62,735 nucleotides of DNA from Roseofilum reptotaenium CS-1145 (GTDB lineage: Bacteria; Cyanobacteriota; Cyanobacteriia; Cyanobacteriales; Desertifilaceae): positions 1-62,735 of the forward strand of contig NZ_JAQMUE010000081.1 of NCBI RefSeq assembly GCF_028330985.1. The letters are read 5' to 3'. Position numbers and translations under genes: made by a program. This document shows, piece by piece, positions 18,265 to 27,434 of this stretch. Within the stretch, counting starts at the first letter, position 1, and every line of letters begins with the position of its first letter. The notes below the pieces were generated by a model that was not told the DNA's origin, searched no databases, and saw nothing but the letters and a program-made list of their open reading frames with translations.

Positions 18265-20019
18265 TTAAGCCTGGACTAACTCAATGGGAAGCGTGATTTC
18301 AAACGTTGTTCCTTTGCCAATTTCAGAAAAGACTTCGATTTTCCCCTGATGTTTCTCGATAATGCGATAAGAAATGGCTAAACCCAAACCCGTTCCTTTG
18401 CCAATTGGCTTGGTTGTAAAAAACGGGTTAAAGATCTTATTGCGAATTTCTTCCGGGATTCCCGGACCATTATCTTGAATCTTAACCTGAATTCTATCTG
18501 GATTGATTTTATCCGTTGAAATTGTGATCTGTTTAGGCTCGACTTCACTACTTAACAAAGCATCAATTGCATTCACGATTAAATTTAAAAATACTTGGTT
18601 GAGTTGGGATGGATAACAAGTAATATCCGGTAATTCTCCATAAGCTGTAATGATTTCAACTCCTAATTTAAGTTTGTTACCAAGAATAATCAACGTACTA
18701 TCTAAACCTTCATGAAGGTTAACATCTTTTACTTCTGATTCATCTAAACGGGAAAAGTTTCTTAAAGAGGAGACGATATTTTTAATTCGGCAGGTTCCCA
18801 TCCGCATGGAGTCCAAGATTTTGGAAAAATCAGATTGGATGTACTCAAAATCAATTTCTTCCATCTTTTCTGTAATTTCTGTCCTAACATCTGGATAAAG
18901 TTCCTGGTAAAGACTCAGTAAATCTAAAAAGTTATCTAGGTATTCTTGGGCATGGCTAATATTGCCATAAATAAAACTAACGGGATTATTAATTTCATGG
19001 GCTATTCCGGCAACCATTTCGCCCAAACTTGACATTTTTTCCGTTTGAATCAGTTGAGTTTGAGTGTCTTTTAAGGCATCTAATGTTTCCTTTAACTCAT
19101 GAGTTCTCTCTTCAACTCTGTTTTCCAAAAAGGATTGCGCTTCTGAAAGTTCATAGAGCTGTTTTTTGACTTTTTGAATGAGTTGATTGAAGGCATTCGC
19201 TAAGATCCCAACTTCATCATTAGTCAGGACGGGGGCTTCGAGATCGTAATTAGAGTCAGCCGTCACTTTTTGGGCAGTCTGGGTTACTAATTCAATGGGC
19301 CTAGCAATTTTTCTTCCGGTATAAAAAGCTAAGACAAATGCCATGGAAGTAGAAACCGTTAGACTAACAAAAATGACAACTTTGCGGATTTTTTTTGCCT
19401 GCTTAGTTTGCAAGGATGCCTTTTCTTGATCATCCTCCGAAATTTGTAAAAGTTTGTTGAGTTGATTGCTTAATCTCTCAAATTGAATGTCAATTTCTTG
19501 ACTCTCTTTCTCCAGAACAGCTAGCAAAACTTGTTGTTGAGCATTGCCTCGTTTGTCTGGTGATAATCTCAGAGGATCGACTTGAGGTAGGATTTCCGCA
19601 AAGCGCTCGGCATAATTATCTATGACTATCTGGGCTTGTTCGCAAAAGCGATCGATAGATTGGGCTGCACTTCCTGAAAGATCTCCTAATTGATTTAGTT
19701 CCCTTACTAAGCCTTCTATGTAATCAATATCTTCTTCAAATTGCTGTATCTTGTAACTGAACCATAGGGCTTCTTCTACTGTACTAATGAGTTTATAGGG
19801 GTGGGCTTGAATTTTGAAGATGTAAGTTTCTAGGTCGTGCAGTAGCTCTTCTTGTTGAATGGCTTTGGTCAAACTTTTCTGTGCTTGTTCTTCATAATAA
19901 TCGCCAATTAAAAATCCGATAAATGTTCCAGAAATGGAGATACTCACTACTAGGAGGTTGGTGTAACCAATTTTTTTGAAGATACTGGAAACTTGCCAGT
20001 GGGTAAGCCACTGTTTCAT
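18265..20019 (-). CDS. Membrane sensor histidine kinase
   Basis: 584 residues. A first membrane helix lies at about 20-40, then a helical extracytoplasmic region of about 170 residues, then a second helix at about 215-235. After that come a HAMP domain, a coiled coil, a HisKA domain with phospho-acceptor His341 (GIAHEINNP) and a HATPase domain with [17 protein letters not shown] and GTGLGLAIS. It autophosphorylates and passes phosphate to a response regulator that is not in the window. It follows the PhnD-like binding-protein gene by 48 bases, so the two are probably co-expressed and may sense the same ligand. Confidence 0.9.
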   Translation of the reverse strand: MKQWLTHWQVSSIFKKIGYTNLLVVSISISGTFIGFLIGDYYEEQAQKSLTKAIQQEELLHDLETYIFKIQAHPYKLISTVEEALWFSYKIQQFEEDIDYIEGLVRELNQLGDLSGSAAQSIDRFCEQAQIVIDNYAERFAEILPQVDPLRLSPDKRGNAQQQVLLAVLEKESQEIDIQFERLSNQLNKLLQISEDDQEKASLQTKQAKKIRKVVIFVSLTVSTSMAFVLAFYTGRKIARPIELVTQTAQKVTADSNYDLEAPVLTNDEVGILANAFNQLIQKVKKQLYELSEAQSFLENRVEERTHELKETLDALKDTQTQLIQTEKMSSLGEMVAGIAHEINNPVSFIYGNISHAQEYLDNFLDLLSLYQELYPDVRTEITEKMEEIDFEYIQSDFSKILDSMRMGTCRIKNIVSSLRNFSRLDESEVKDVNLHEGLDSTLIILGNKLKLGVEIITAYGELPDITCYPSQLNQVFLNLIVNAIDALLSSEVEPKQITISTDKINPDRIQVKIQDNGPGIPEEIRNKIFNPFFTTKPIGKGTGLGLAISYRIIEKHQGKIEVFSEIGKGTTFEITLPIELVQA

Positions 20020-20067
20020 GGGTAATTACTCCATGCTTGCTGGACTGGACTCATGAGGGACAATGGG

Positions 20068-20973
20068 CTATTGAGCTGGTGAAAGTAACTCTTCTTCACC
20101 AATCGCCTTATATCCCTCCCGAATCAGGTCGTAATCTTCGTCTTTAGCGGGAACCATTTGTGACTGGGCGTATTTTTTGTTTGCTGGGGAAACCACAATC
20201 GCGTCAATTAATTTCCTTTCATTTTCAACAATCTGGGCTTGCAGTTCTGCGATACACTCTGCATCTAGGGATGGATTCGCAACAATCAGATCGTTTGGCA
20301 AGGGTTTGCCCTGGGAAATTCGGATAAATTCTGATGCTTGAAGATTATATTTTTCTAGGGCACGCTGATAGTGATGGTTGCCATCTGACCAAGCGTCTAG
20401 CTTGCCTTCCTTGAGTACGACTAAGCCGCGATCGCTACCAATAATTTCTACGTTAAAATCTTGATTGGGTTTTAAACCCATATCAGCTAACATTTTCAGA
20501 GCGCCTAAGTGACTTGCGGTTGAACCCTCTTCTCGAATGCCAACGGTTTTTCCTTTGAGCTGTTGCAAATTCTCAATCCCGCTGTTCGCATTGGTAGCAA
20601 TGACTGTATAATAGTCAGGACGGGTAATTCCTACTAAGGGAATCGCATCAGCATTGGCTTTTAAAAGGACATATTCAGAAGGACCTGCTAGAGCCAGATC
20701 GATACGCTCAAAGAGTAATGCAGGGACAGCAGTGACGCGGTCATTCATAGGAAAGAGATCAATAGAAATTCCCAAAGCTTCCCCCAAAACAGTTTGAAAT
20801 TCACCAAAGTCTTTTTTTAGCTCTTCTTCTCCGAAAATATCGGTAACTGCTAAGGTGAGTCGCTCCGGACAAGCGGCGATCGCTTCCCGGTTGCTGTTTG
20901 TAGACTCTATCTCCTGGGAACCACAAGAGATTAAGAAAAGTAAAGGTAAAACCAGTAATCTTTGCAGTTTCAT
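20068..20973 (-). CDS. PhnD-family periplasmic binding lipoprotein
   Basis: 301 residues. A lipoprotein signal peptide with lipobox LISC (Cys17) is followed by a type-II periplasmic binding fold of the phosphate/phosphite/phosphonate family. Family features are the early LTLAVTDIFGEEEL, the FERIDLALAGPSEYV strand-loop and KGKTVGIREEGSTASHLGAL. No ABC permease or ATPase genes adjoin it. The downstream partner is a histidine kinase, so a sensing role is more likely than transport. The ligand is unknown; phosphonate or phosphite are only family precedents. Confidence 0.85.
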   Translation of the reverse strand: MKLQRLLVLPLLFLISCGSQEIESTNSNREAIAACPERLTLAVTDIFGEEELKKDFGEFQTVLGEALGISIDLFPMNDRVTAVPALLFERIDLALAGPSEYVLLKANADAIPLVGITRPDYYTVIATNANSGIENLQQLKGKTVGIREEGSTASHLGALKMLADMGLKPNQDFNVEIIGSDRGLVVLKEGKLDAWSDGNHHYQRALEKYNLQASEFIRISQGKPLPNDLIVANPSLDAECIAELQAQIVENERKLIDAIVVSPANKKYAQSQMVPAKDEDYDLIREGYKAIGEEELLSPAQ

Positions 20974-21060
20974 GGGTTATGTCATTCCAATAATTGTTAG
21001 AGAATTTTAACCCAAAAGTGAAATTAGATAATAATTAGCTGGCTTGATTTTTTTTAACTT

Positions 21061-21741
21061 TTAATAGATGAAAAAACGCTCTAGATCGAGACGGGATGCG
21101 GCTTGAGTCAATTGGCTTACATCTCTGGGATTCTCTAAATAAGGAAGTGTACCTAGAATTGGCATTTGAGTGAGGGACTCGATAAGGGAAATGGGGGCCC
21201 ATTGTTCCTGTTGGGTAGGAGTACAGGGATGGGTGCAGTTAAGAACGAATCCGATCAGGGGTACGCGATATTGACGAGCGAGGGCTACATTGGCAACCGT
21301 TTGGGAAATCGCCCCCAACTTAACTGGAACGACTAGCACCGTCGGTAGTTTCCAGTCCCTAGCTAAGTCGGCAATGACCAATTCATGGGTAATAGGCGAA
21401 CCCAAACCCCCCAAACCTTCCACCATGACCAACTCCTTGCTCTTCTGAAGGCTAGTAAACGCCTGCCATATAGGGGCAAGGTCAATCGTCTTATTCTCAA
21501 CTTCTGCGGCAATGGGAGGGGCAACTGGAGTTTCCAGATAGAGGGGGGTAATGGATTCTGGGGACTGGTTGAGAGTAAATAAATCCAGGTAGAGTTCCAG
21601 GTCTCCCACTCCAGATTGAATGGGTTTCATCACTCCTAGAGGGCGATCTTTGTAATAGATTTGCCAATAGGCGATCAGGGCTGTAGTTAAAACACTTTTG
21701 CCCGTATCCGTATCCGTTCCTGCGATCAGTAAACTTTTCAT
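21061..21741 (-). CDS. bioD: Dethiobiotin synthetase
   Basis: 226 residues. An ATP-dependent carboxylase that closes the ureido ring of dethiobiotin in biotin synthesis. It has the P-loop variant GTDTDTGKS at the N-terminus, MKPIQSG, and VEGLGGLGSPI, all diagnostic for BioD. Length is normal. No other bio genes are nearby. Confidence 0.95.
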   Translation of the reverse strand: MKSLLIAGTDTDTGKSVLTTALIAYWQIYYKDRPLGVMKPIQSGVGDLELYLDLFTLNQSPESITPLYLETPVAPPIAAEVENKTIDLAPIWQAFTSLQKSKELVMVEGLGGLGSPITHELVIADLARDWKLPTVLVVPVKLGAISQTVANVALARQYRVPLIGFVLNCTHPCTPTQQEQWAPISLIESLTQMPILGTLPYLENPRDVSQLTQAASRLDLERFFIY

Positions 21742-21749
21742 GAGTTAAG

Positions 21750-21943
21750 TTAGTTAGAAGTTAGGAATACTACAGAAATCAATAGTTTCTTTATTGCATT
21801 GAGGGAGGTTTGACTTGCTTGTAGCCAAAACTCGGTCTCATCGCCAGGTAAAACTGTCACCAGCACCCTGCCCCTTCTGGTAGTTCTGTTGACTCCAATA
21901 GCTCAATCTTTCCTTGCCGAACTGTAGCCCAAAGTGTTTTTAG
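21750..21943 (-). pseudogene. Decayed antitoxin-like gene, frameshifted
   Basis: Minus-strand translation gives LWATVRQGKIELLESTELPE in one frame and VLVTVLPGDETEFWLQAS in the next. Joined across a one-base deletion near 21864, they resemble small cyanobacterial antitoxins of the DUF104/AbrB-like type (pattern GKIEL...LPEG..VLVTLLP...FWLQASQ.SL). There is no ATG, and after QTSLNAI the sequence diverges. No toxin partner remains. It fills most of the gap upstream of bioD. Confidence 0.6.
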
Positions 21944-21988
21944 TATAATCAACTTTTAATCCTATGATTAAATCCCCCCATCTCCCTA

Positions 21989-23518
21989 TCACCCAATCCC
22001 TAAACGCCCGGCTAAACTAGGAGTCAAGGGCATGAGGGTGGCAATCATCAAAAATAGAGCTAAAAGAGCCAAAGCAGCGCGAGCATCATTGGGTTCTGTA
22101 ATTTCATTTAGGCTAGGTCGTTCTAGATCCCGTTGTAGGACTAAAATGACGATCGCCCAATACAAGGCTAATGGAGTTACAAATGAGGCAAATCCCAACA
22201 CAATTAACGTGGCAACGGTGGTAATTCCGGCGATTTTGCGTCCGTAAATTGCTTGTACCATGCGCCCCCCATCCAATTGACCCGCAGGCATGAGGTTAAT
22301 GGCACTGAGAACTAAACCTAACCATCCTATTAGGGTTAAGGGATGCACATCAACAAGGGAATTTTGCAATACATCCCCTAAAATTCCCCGGGCTAAGGTT
22401 CCCACTAAAACTGAACCTTGGAAAAATTGGGAGGGAATTTGAAACAGACTACCGGGATGGGATAAGGATAAACCCAGAATTAACAGAAATAGGGATAACA
22501 AGCCCCCTGCTGCTGGCCCGGCCAAGGCAATATCAAACAGGACACTGCGGTTGGGTAAGATGGACTCAAACCGAGTAATAGCGCCAAAGGAACCGACTTG
22601 CCAGGTGGGGAGGAAAAAGGGCAAACTGAGGCGAATTTGGTATTTTTTAGCGATCCAGCGATGGCCCAACTCATGGGCTAATAGTATCACCCACAGACCG
22701 AGGGCGATCGGCAGAGCTTCGGGCCATTTTGACCATTCACTAAACCAGTCAAACCCTTGAAAAATACCGCCTGCTTCCATACTGGTGGCGAGGGTAGCGA
22801 GTCCTAAACTTACGGCTAAAGCCTTTTGACCCAGGGTGAGGGGTTTGGGGTCTTGGTTTTGGGGGAGTACGATCGCAATGGGCTTATTATCTGGACCCAT
22901 AACTAAGAATAACCGATAGCGATCGCCCAGGCGCTCCTTTAACCGTTCCGAAAGCTTATCATACGACCGATCCGGGTCCCCTCGTAAATTCCCCTTAAAA
23001 ATTGCCCCTTCTTGATAGGGCAGAGTTTCCGTGAGAAAGTAGGTATCGATACCAAAAATTTCCTTAATCTGGTTCAAATCTTCTGCTGGAATACCAATCG
23101 GTTCTGAAGAGACGACTGAAGGCATGTCCCCGGTCTGAGCAGCAAATGCTTGGTCATTGAGTGGAGTCGAAGGATTTTCCTCCCCCGGTCGTTGAGCGGA
23201 GCCGAAGCGCAAGCGCTCTGCCACCTTTTGACGCAACAGCTCATCTTGTCCCGATACTCGTAACTGTCGGCCCAGAAAAATATAAATTGCAGTTGAACCG
23301 ACCAGTAGAAACAAAATTCCCGCCAGGTTGAGATAAATTCCCAGGGAAAACAGCCCAAAAAACAACAACCAGGGAACCATCAGCACCACAGACTGCAACC
23401 AAGCCAAGATTCCCAACTTACCATAGGGACGAGCGCGTTGAAATCCCCAAAACAAGATGCCCAGGGCAACGAGTAAGATTACGAATGTAAGGGAATTGTT
23501 GGACACAGCAGACATCAT
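21989..23518 (-). CDS. Site-2 protease (M50 family, EGY-like)
   Basis: About 509 residues. Two or three N-terminal membrane helices lead to a soluble segment (about 100-230) and then a polytopic M50 metalloprotease core. The core has HELGH (zinc ligands and catalytic Glu) and LMPAGQLDGGRM (third zinc ligand). Domain order resembles plant chloroplast EGY1 and its cyanobacterial homologues. It probably cleaves membrane-anchored regulators within the membrane. I use ATG 23518; the longer frame starts at TTG 23542. Confidence 0.85.
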   Translation of the reverse strand: MMSAVSNNSLTFVILLVALGILFWGFQRARPYGKLGILAWLQSVVLMVPWLLFFGLFSLGIYLNLAGILFLLVGSTAIYIFLGRQLRVSGQDELLRQKVAERLRFGSAQRPGEENPSTPLNDQAFAAQTGDMPSVVSSEPIGIPAEDLNQIKEIFGIDTYFLTETLPYQEGAIFKGNLRGDPDRSYDKLSERLKERLGDRYRLFLVMGPDNKPIAIVLPQNQDPKPLTLGQKALAVSLGLATLATSMEAGGIFQGFDWFSEWSKWPEALPIALGLWVILLAHELGHRWIAKKYQIRLSLPFFLPTWQVGSFGAITRFESILPNRSVLFDIALAGPAAGGLLSLFLLILGLSLSHPGSLFQIPSQFFQGSVLVGTLARGILGDVLQNSLVDVHPLTLIGWLGLVLSAINLMPAGQLDGGRMVQAIYGRKIAGITTVATLIVLGFASFVTPLALYWAIVILVLQRDLERPSLNEITEPNDARAALALLALFLMIATLMPLTPSLAGRLGIG

Positions 23519-23658
23519 AGAGGAATTGCCAATGAGACACAATGCTACGCCTTAGAGCTAGAGAGCCAAGGCATAGGCCAATTTAATTATACCAGGAGAC
23601 AGGGGCTAATTAATCATTAACAATTAACTCTCTATTTTCTCGATAGTCGCTTTTAACA

Positions 23659-24081
23659 TTAGGTTAAGAGGATCGGTTCTATTTGGCGATCGCACTCAGC
23701 ATTCTCAGAAATAGCAACAACAGGAGAATCGAGATCGAGACACCAATTTTCATCGATAATATTTAACTGAGCATCTAAAACAAGAGTCAGTTCGCCAATT
23801 TCTTCATCTTCTGAATTATTATATGGGGTGAGTAAAAATTCCAACTTAATCCACGGACAAGCCTTCTCGTTGACCTGGTTAATACCAATAGCACTATTCA
23901 CCAGAGTAATGGTTGGTGAGTCAAGCAATGTAACCCGATCGTAAAATCGATTTTCACTATTCCAATAACCTTGGATATTATAGTTACAGGATTCTAGATG
24001 TTGTTGAGCAATTCTGCACGGTTCAATTTCATCTAGAAGTTGGGATAAGTTATTCCAAACAGTATCATTAGTGATAGTCAT
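23659..24081 (-). CDS. Uncharacterised acidic protein, downstream partner of 24091-24399
   Basis: 140 residues, acidic (stretches such as NNSEDEEIGE), without signal peptide or membrane segment. No family recognised. It starts 9 bases after the stop of the 102-residue gene, so the two are translated from one message. The layout of a short basic/aromatic-tailed protein followed by an acidic one is like a toxin-immunity pair, but no toxin motif is visible. That reading is speculation. Confidence 0.6.
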   Translation of the reverse strand: MTITNDTVWNNLSQLLDEIEPCRIAQQHLESCNYNIQGYWNSENRFYDRVTLLDSPTITLVNSAIGINQVNEKACPWIKLEFLLTPYNNSEDEEIGELTLVLDAQLNIIDENWCLDLDSPVVAISENAECDRQIEPILLT

Positions 24082-24090
24082 AGCAATGTT

Positions 24091-24399
24091 TTAATGACTG
24101 GTTCTCATGCCAGGGAAATGTAGCATATCTTCGATAAAGTATCCATGAAACCGGTAATCTCCGCCTTGTCCTAAGACTTTTGATTTCAGGTCAAAATCCG
24201 GTAATTCCGAAGGAACGAGACCAATGCTACCATTGGCGGGAACTCTATCATGTTCAATGGCTTTCAGATGTTTACTCTGTCCATCATAGCGTTGAGCGAG
24301 GCGGATTTGCTTTTTTGCAAACGAGACAAAGAGTCCTTCCGCAGTTTCGTAGATAATATCAGGGATAACATCTGTCCAATTGCTGGGTAAGGGTTCCAT
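24091..24399 (-). CDS. Uncharacterised 102-residue protein
   Basis: Begins MEPLPSNWTDVIPDIIYETA and ends GYFIEDMLHFPGMRTSH. No signal peptide, membrane helix or known motif. It could be a complete small protein or the orphan C-terminal domain of a larger one. Coupled to the acidic gene downstream (9-base gap). Upstream, at 24446-24465, lies an isolated insertion-sequence end, so the pair may have been moved or truncated by transposition. Confidence 0.55.
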   Translation of the reverse strand: MEPLPSNWTDVIPDIIYETAEGLFVSFAKKQIRLAQRYDGQSKHLKAIEHDRVPANGSIGLVPSELPDFDLKSKVLGQGGDYRFHGYFIEDMLHFPGMRTSH

Positions 24400-24445
24400 A
24401 CATCTTTTGCGCGATCGCTCCTCTATTTACTCTAATTTTACTCCC

Positions 24446-24465
24446 GCCTAACCAAAACTGATGTT
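24446..24465. mobile_element. Solo IS982-type terminal repeat relic
   Basis: Matches the right terminal repeat of the complete IS982 element (46491-46510) at 18 of 20 bases, with no transposase nearby. It is a footprint of a former copy or a partial deletion, between the unknown gene pair and the rnc stop. Confidence 0.6.
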
Positions 24466-24485
24466 TGCGTAAGTCTAAAGTTAGA

Positions 24486-25250
24486 TTAGATAATCCCCTT
24501 TTCTTTCAACTTACCTAGGGCATAAGAAGCCGCTTCTTTTTCTGCATCTTTTTTGCTTCTTCCTTTGCCTTTACCCCAGGCTTTATCACTAATAAAAACT
24601 GTAGACATGAATTCTGGAGCATGATCCATACCGCCTATTTTTTCCGTTACATATTTGGGAGGATTTTTTGCTCCCCTCGCTTGGACTAATTCCTGTAATC
24701 TATTTTTTGAGTCGATGTTGGAACGAGCCACCATTTGCTCTTGAGGGACAGAATCAAACAGTTCTTCTATGACAGAGCGCACTTTTTCTATATTTTGAGC
24801 GCAATCTAAATAGTAAGCCCCAACAATCGCTTCAAAGGTACTGCTGAGTAAATTTGGATTTTGATATCCCCCTTCTTTGATTAACCCTTGACTTAGACGC
24901 ATTCTCAAGTCTAGACCAACTTCAACTGCAAATCTAGCCAATTGTTTTTGATCGACTAAAGCAGAACGCCGTCTGGTCATTTCATCTTCTCCCATTTCCG
25001 GATAGCGCTGATAGAGATATTGACCACTGATAAAGGTCAAAATGGCATCACCAAGAAATTCTAAACGTTCATTGTGTCCTATGGCTCCAGGATTTTCATT
25101 AACATATGAACGATGGGTTAAGGCACGATGGAGAAGTTTTTCATTTTTAAACATCAAAAGTTTGTGAAAGTAACTAGCATCTTCTGCTAGTGATTTTTGC
25201 TTTTTTCTTTGTTTTAAATTTATCTCTTGATGGTCTATATCCAAAGTCAT
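24486..25250 (-). CDS. rnc: Ribonuclease III
   Basis: About 254 residues. It cleaves double-stranded RNA in rRNA maturation and antisense regulation. The catalytic signature HNERLEFLGDAIL is present, with the second acidic motif in LSSTFEAIVGAYYLD. A double-stranded RNA-binding domain forms the last ~70 residues (RLQELVQARG to KDAEKEAASYALGKL). I use ATG 25250; the longer frame begins with TTG. A long hairpin that RNase III could recognise lies about 430 bases upstream of the gene. Confidence 0.93.
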   Translation of the reverse strand: MTLDIDHQEINLKQRKKQKSLAEDASYFHKLLMFKNEKLLHRALTHRSYVNENPGAIGHNERLEFLGDAILTFISGQYLYQRYPEMGEDEMTRRRSALVDQKQLARFAVEVGLDLRMRLSQGLIKEGGYQNPNLLSSTFEAIVGAYYLDCAQNIEKVRSVIEELFDSVPQEQMVARSNIDSKNRLQELVQARGAKNPPKYVTEKIGGMDHAPEFMSTVFISDKAWGKGKGRSKKDAEKEAASYALGKLKEKGII

Positions 25251-25350
25251 AGATATGGAGTATTTTATGATTGATTGCAATCCTCTATTATACTGTATAC
25301 TTAATTAAAGTTGTAGGGGCAGGTTTTAACCCTCCCCCTACAACAATAGA

Positions 25351-25587
25351 CTACCTCACTTTTTTCCTAAAAGATGGGGGAGGAAAAAGGCTATGTCCTC
25401 GTTGATTATTGCAGGAAAAACAGGTAATACGCAGATTTTCTAAAGAGTTAGAACCTCCATGTTTTTTAGGAATCAGGTGATCGAGGGTGATTTCTTCGGG
25501 GGATAGAATGCATTCACACCAATAACACCGAGTGCCAAACTGTTCAATGAGTTTGGCTCTTTTATTATGTTTTTGTTTGGAATTCAT
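25351..25587 (-). CDS. Small HNH endonuclease
   Basis: 78 residues, almost nothing but the HNH module: CYWCECIL (CxxC), the central LDHLIPKKHGGSNSLENL and CFSCNNQRG. Zinc-binding cysteine pairs and catalytic His are present. Such stand-alone HNH proteins occur in mobile elements, restriction systems and near hairpin-rich repeats. A 168-nt hairpin starts 92 bases upstream of it. Target unknown. Confidence 0.85.
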   Translation of the reverse strand: MNSKQKHNKRAKLIEQFGTRCYWCECILSPEEITLDHLIPKKHGGSNSLENLRITCFSCNNQRGHSLFPPPSFRKKVR

Positions 25588-25679
25588 GGTTTACTATTCC
25601 AATAACTACAGTTGGAATATCGCGTACAAGCAAAAGCGACGCTTAAGTGAATAAGCGACTGTTTTCTTGATTACACCTT

Positions 25680-25847
25680 AGTAAACGTCTCAAACTTACT
25701 ACCTCCGAGCCTCAAACCAGCGCAGATCCAGTCTGCTGAACTACCAGTTATCTGAAGGGCTAATTCCTGATTCAGATACATGCTAGGCCAGAATACTGGA
25801 CTTGCGCTAACTTGAGAATCGGAGGTACTACCCATGAGACGGACACT
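25680..25847 (-). ncRNA. Long imperfect hairpin, candidate structured RNA or MITE
   Basis: Arms 25680-25756 and 25771-25847 align without gaps as an inverted repeat of 77 positions with 55 identities, around a 14-base loop. Of the 22 mismatches, eight become G-U pairs if the minus strand is transcribed and only one if the plus strand is. The paired form therefore favours the murQ-direction transcript. It sits in the 326-base gene-free gap between murQ and the HNH gene, about 67 bases past the murQ stop. I recognise no known RNA family. Confidence 0.6.
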
Positions 25848-25913
25848 TATGGATACTCCTAACCTTGATTGTTGCACCAAACAATCTTTAATGTCAAGAG
25901 TCTCAACTCAATT

Positions 25914-26825
25914 CTACTTATAGGTAGAATTGGCAGCCAAAGCCGATCGCAGATTTCCTTGGTTTTGATCCAGATAATTCTGAGCAATTTGAGCATCCAC
26001 TCCTGTCCAAGCCATCAGTAGAGCGACCTTAACCCGTTGTCCGCTCTCTTCTAAAAGTTGCTCGCATTGCGATCGCCCCAACTCCGTTAAATCCTCTAAA
26101 ATACGTAGAGCGCGATCGCGTAACTTCGTATTCGTCACCGCCACATCCACCATCCGGTTACCATACACCTTCCCCAACTTCACCATCACCCCAGTAGACA
26201 AAATATTCAGGGCCATTTTCGTTGCCGTTCCCGCCTTCAGGCGCGTGGAACCAGCCAAAACTTCCGGCCCCACTAATAAGCGAATATCCACATCCACCGC
26301 GATCGAAACCTGCTCAACAGGCACGCAAGCCATAAAAATCGTCGTTGCCCCCTGTGCTTTTGCCCCCTGCAACGCCCCCTGAACATAGGGCGTTGTCCCT
26401 CCAGCCGTAATTCCCACGACCACATCCTTCGAGGTCACCTGATACTGCTCAATGACCTGCACCCCATCCTCAAATCTATCCTCTAAGCCCTCAGAACTGC
26501 GTACCAGGGCAGCCTCACCCCCGGCTAAAATCCCCTGTACCATCTTAGGGTCAGAACAGAATGTAGGCGGACATTCCGCCGCATCCAGCACCCCTAAACG
26601 GCCGCTCGTTCCTGCGCCTACATAAAACAACCGTCCCCCATTTTGAAGAGCTAACGCCGTGCGATCAATGGCTTCTGCCAACTGTTCCTTTGCCTGCGAA
26701 CAAGCTACCACCGTTTGGGCATCTTCCTGATTAAACAGCTCCACCAACTGCACGGTTCCCAATTGGTCTAACGTTAAACTTTGGGGATTAATTTGCTCCG
26801 TTAACAGATGACCTCGATTTTCCAT
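25914..26825 (-). CDS. murQ: N-acetylmuramic acid 6-phosphate etherase
   Basis: 303 residues. It cleaves the lactyl ether of MurNAc-6-phosphate in cell-wall recycling. The SIS sugar-binding fold is clear: FYVGAGTSGRLGVLDAAECP, VVGITAGGTTPYVQGAL and the AGTATKMALNILSTG signature. Length is normal. It begins 4 bases after the DUF3110 gene. Confidence 0.96.
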   Translation of the reverse strand: MENRGHLLTEQINPQSLTLDQLGTVQLVELFNQEDAQTVVACSQAKEQLAEAIDRTALALQNGGRLFYVGAGTSGRLGVLDAAECPPTFCSDPKMVQGILAGGEAALVRSSEGLEDRFEDGVQVIEQYQVTSKDVVVGITAGGTTPYVQGALQGAKAQGATTIFMACVPVEQVSIAVDVDIRLLVGPEVLAGSTRLKAGTATKMALNILSTGVMVKLGKVYGNRMVDVAVTNTKLRDRALRILEDLTELGRSQCEQLLEESGQRVKVALLMAWTGVDAQIAQNYLDQNQGNLRSALAANSTYK

Positions 26826-26829
26826 GGTC

Positions 26830-27231
26830 TTATAACAATCCTTCCAAACTTCGGCGAATGCGATCGAGTTCTTCCGAACTCATTTCTAACTCTGACTCTT
26901 CAGCGCTCGGTACGTCAGACTCTTCCTCACTCCAATCTAAAGAATCCACATTACTTTCTGGAGGAATGACCAATTTCCCCTCAGTCACCCACTCAAAATC
27001 TAGATCTGCCTCTTCGCAAAATGCCTTAATCTCATCTTCATCGATCGCCTCTACACTAGGAGGAGGGAAATCCTGAGCCTCTAGCTGCAAAGCAAACCGA
27101 GTGGCATCATCCTCCATTTCAAAGATTAAAACCTTATTGCGCACTTGCCTAGGATCGGGGTGGGGAACCTTAATAGTATGAATTCCCTCATTTTCCGTGC
27201 CTACATTAAACAACAGGACATAAACTCGCAT
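26830..27231 (-). CDS. DUF3110 protein
   Basis: 133 residues. The N-terminal 70 residues (MRVYVLLFNVGTENEGIHTI through the ATRFALQLEAQDFPPPSVE segment) fit DUF3110, found in cyanobacteria and plants with unknown function. The rest is an acidic Glu/Ser-rich tail. First gene of a two-gene unit with murQ (4-base spacing). Confidence 0.85.
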   Translation of the reverse strand: MRVYVLLFNVGTENEGIHTIKVPHPDPRQVRNKVLIFEMEDDATRFALQLEAQDFPPPSVEAIDEDEIKAFCEEADLDFEWVTEGKLVIPPESNVDSLDWSEEESDVPSAEESELEMSSEELDRIRRSLEGLL

Positions 27232-27296
27232 AAGCTACTAGAAGTTAACGCTCCCAAATTCGATTATTTTCCCTTATTTTATAGCAGTTAGGGGAT

Positions 27297-27345
27297 GGGG
27301 GGATAGGGAGATGGGGAGACACGGAGACGCGGGGACGCGGGGAAA
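27297..27345. repeat. GC-rich repeat tract (GGAGACGCGGGGACGCGGGG type)
   Basis: A run of related GGGGATAGGGAGA and GAGACGCGGGGAC units lies between the divergent DUF3110 and TamB-like genes. The same kind of tract, in the other orientation, is present at about 55745-55765. It is a non-coding cyanobacterial dispersed repeat. Confidence 0.7.
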
Positions 27346-27434
27346 TTGCCTTTTGACTTTTGCCTATTCCCCATTCCCGCGATTCCCGTGGCATCATCAG
27401 AACAAGGTGTGAGTATTCAGAACGGTGTGAGGAC

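Noticed and set aside
25671-25880. Open frame of 69 codons on the minus strand between murQ and the HNH gene
   Set aside because: Only a TTG start, no ribosome-binding site, and it lies almost wholly inside the 77-nt-arm hairpin; the open frame is more likely a by-product of the palindrome.
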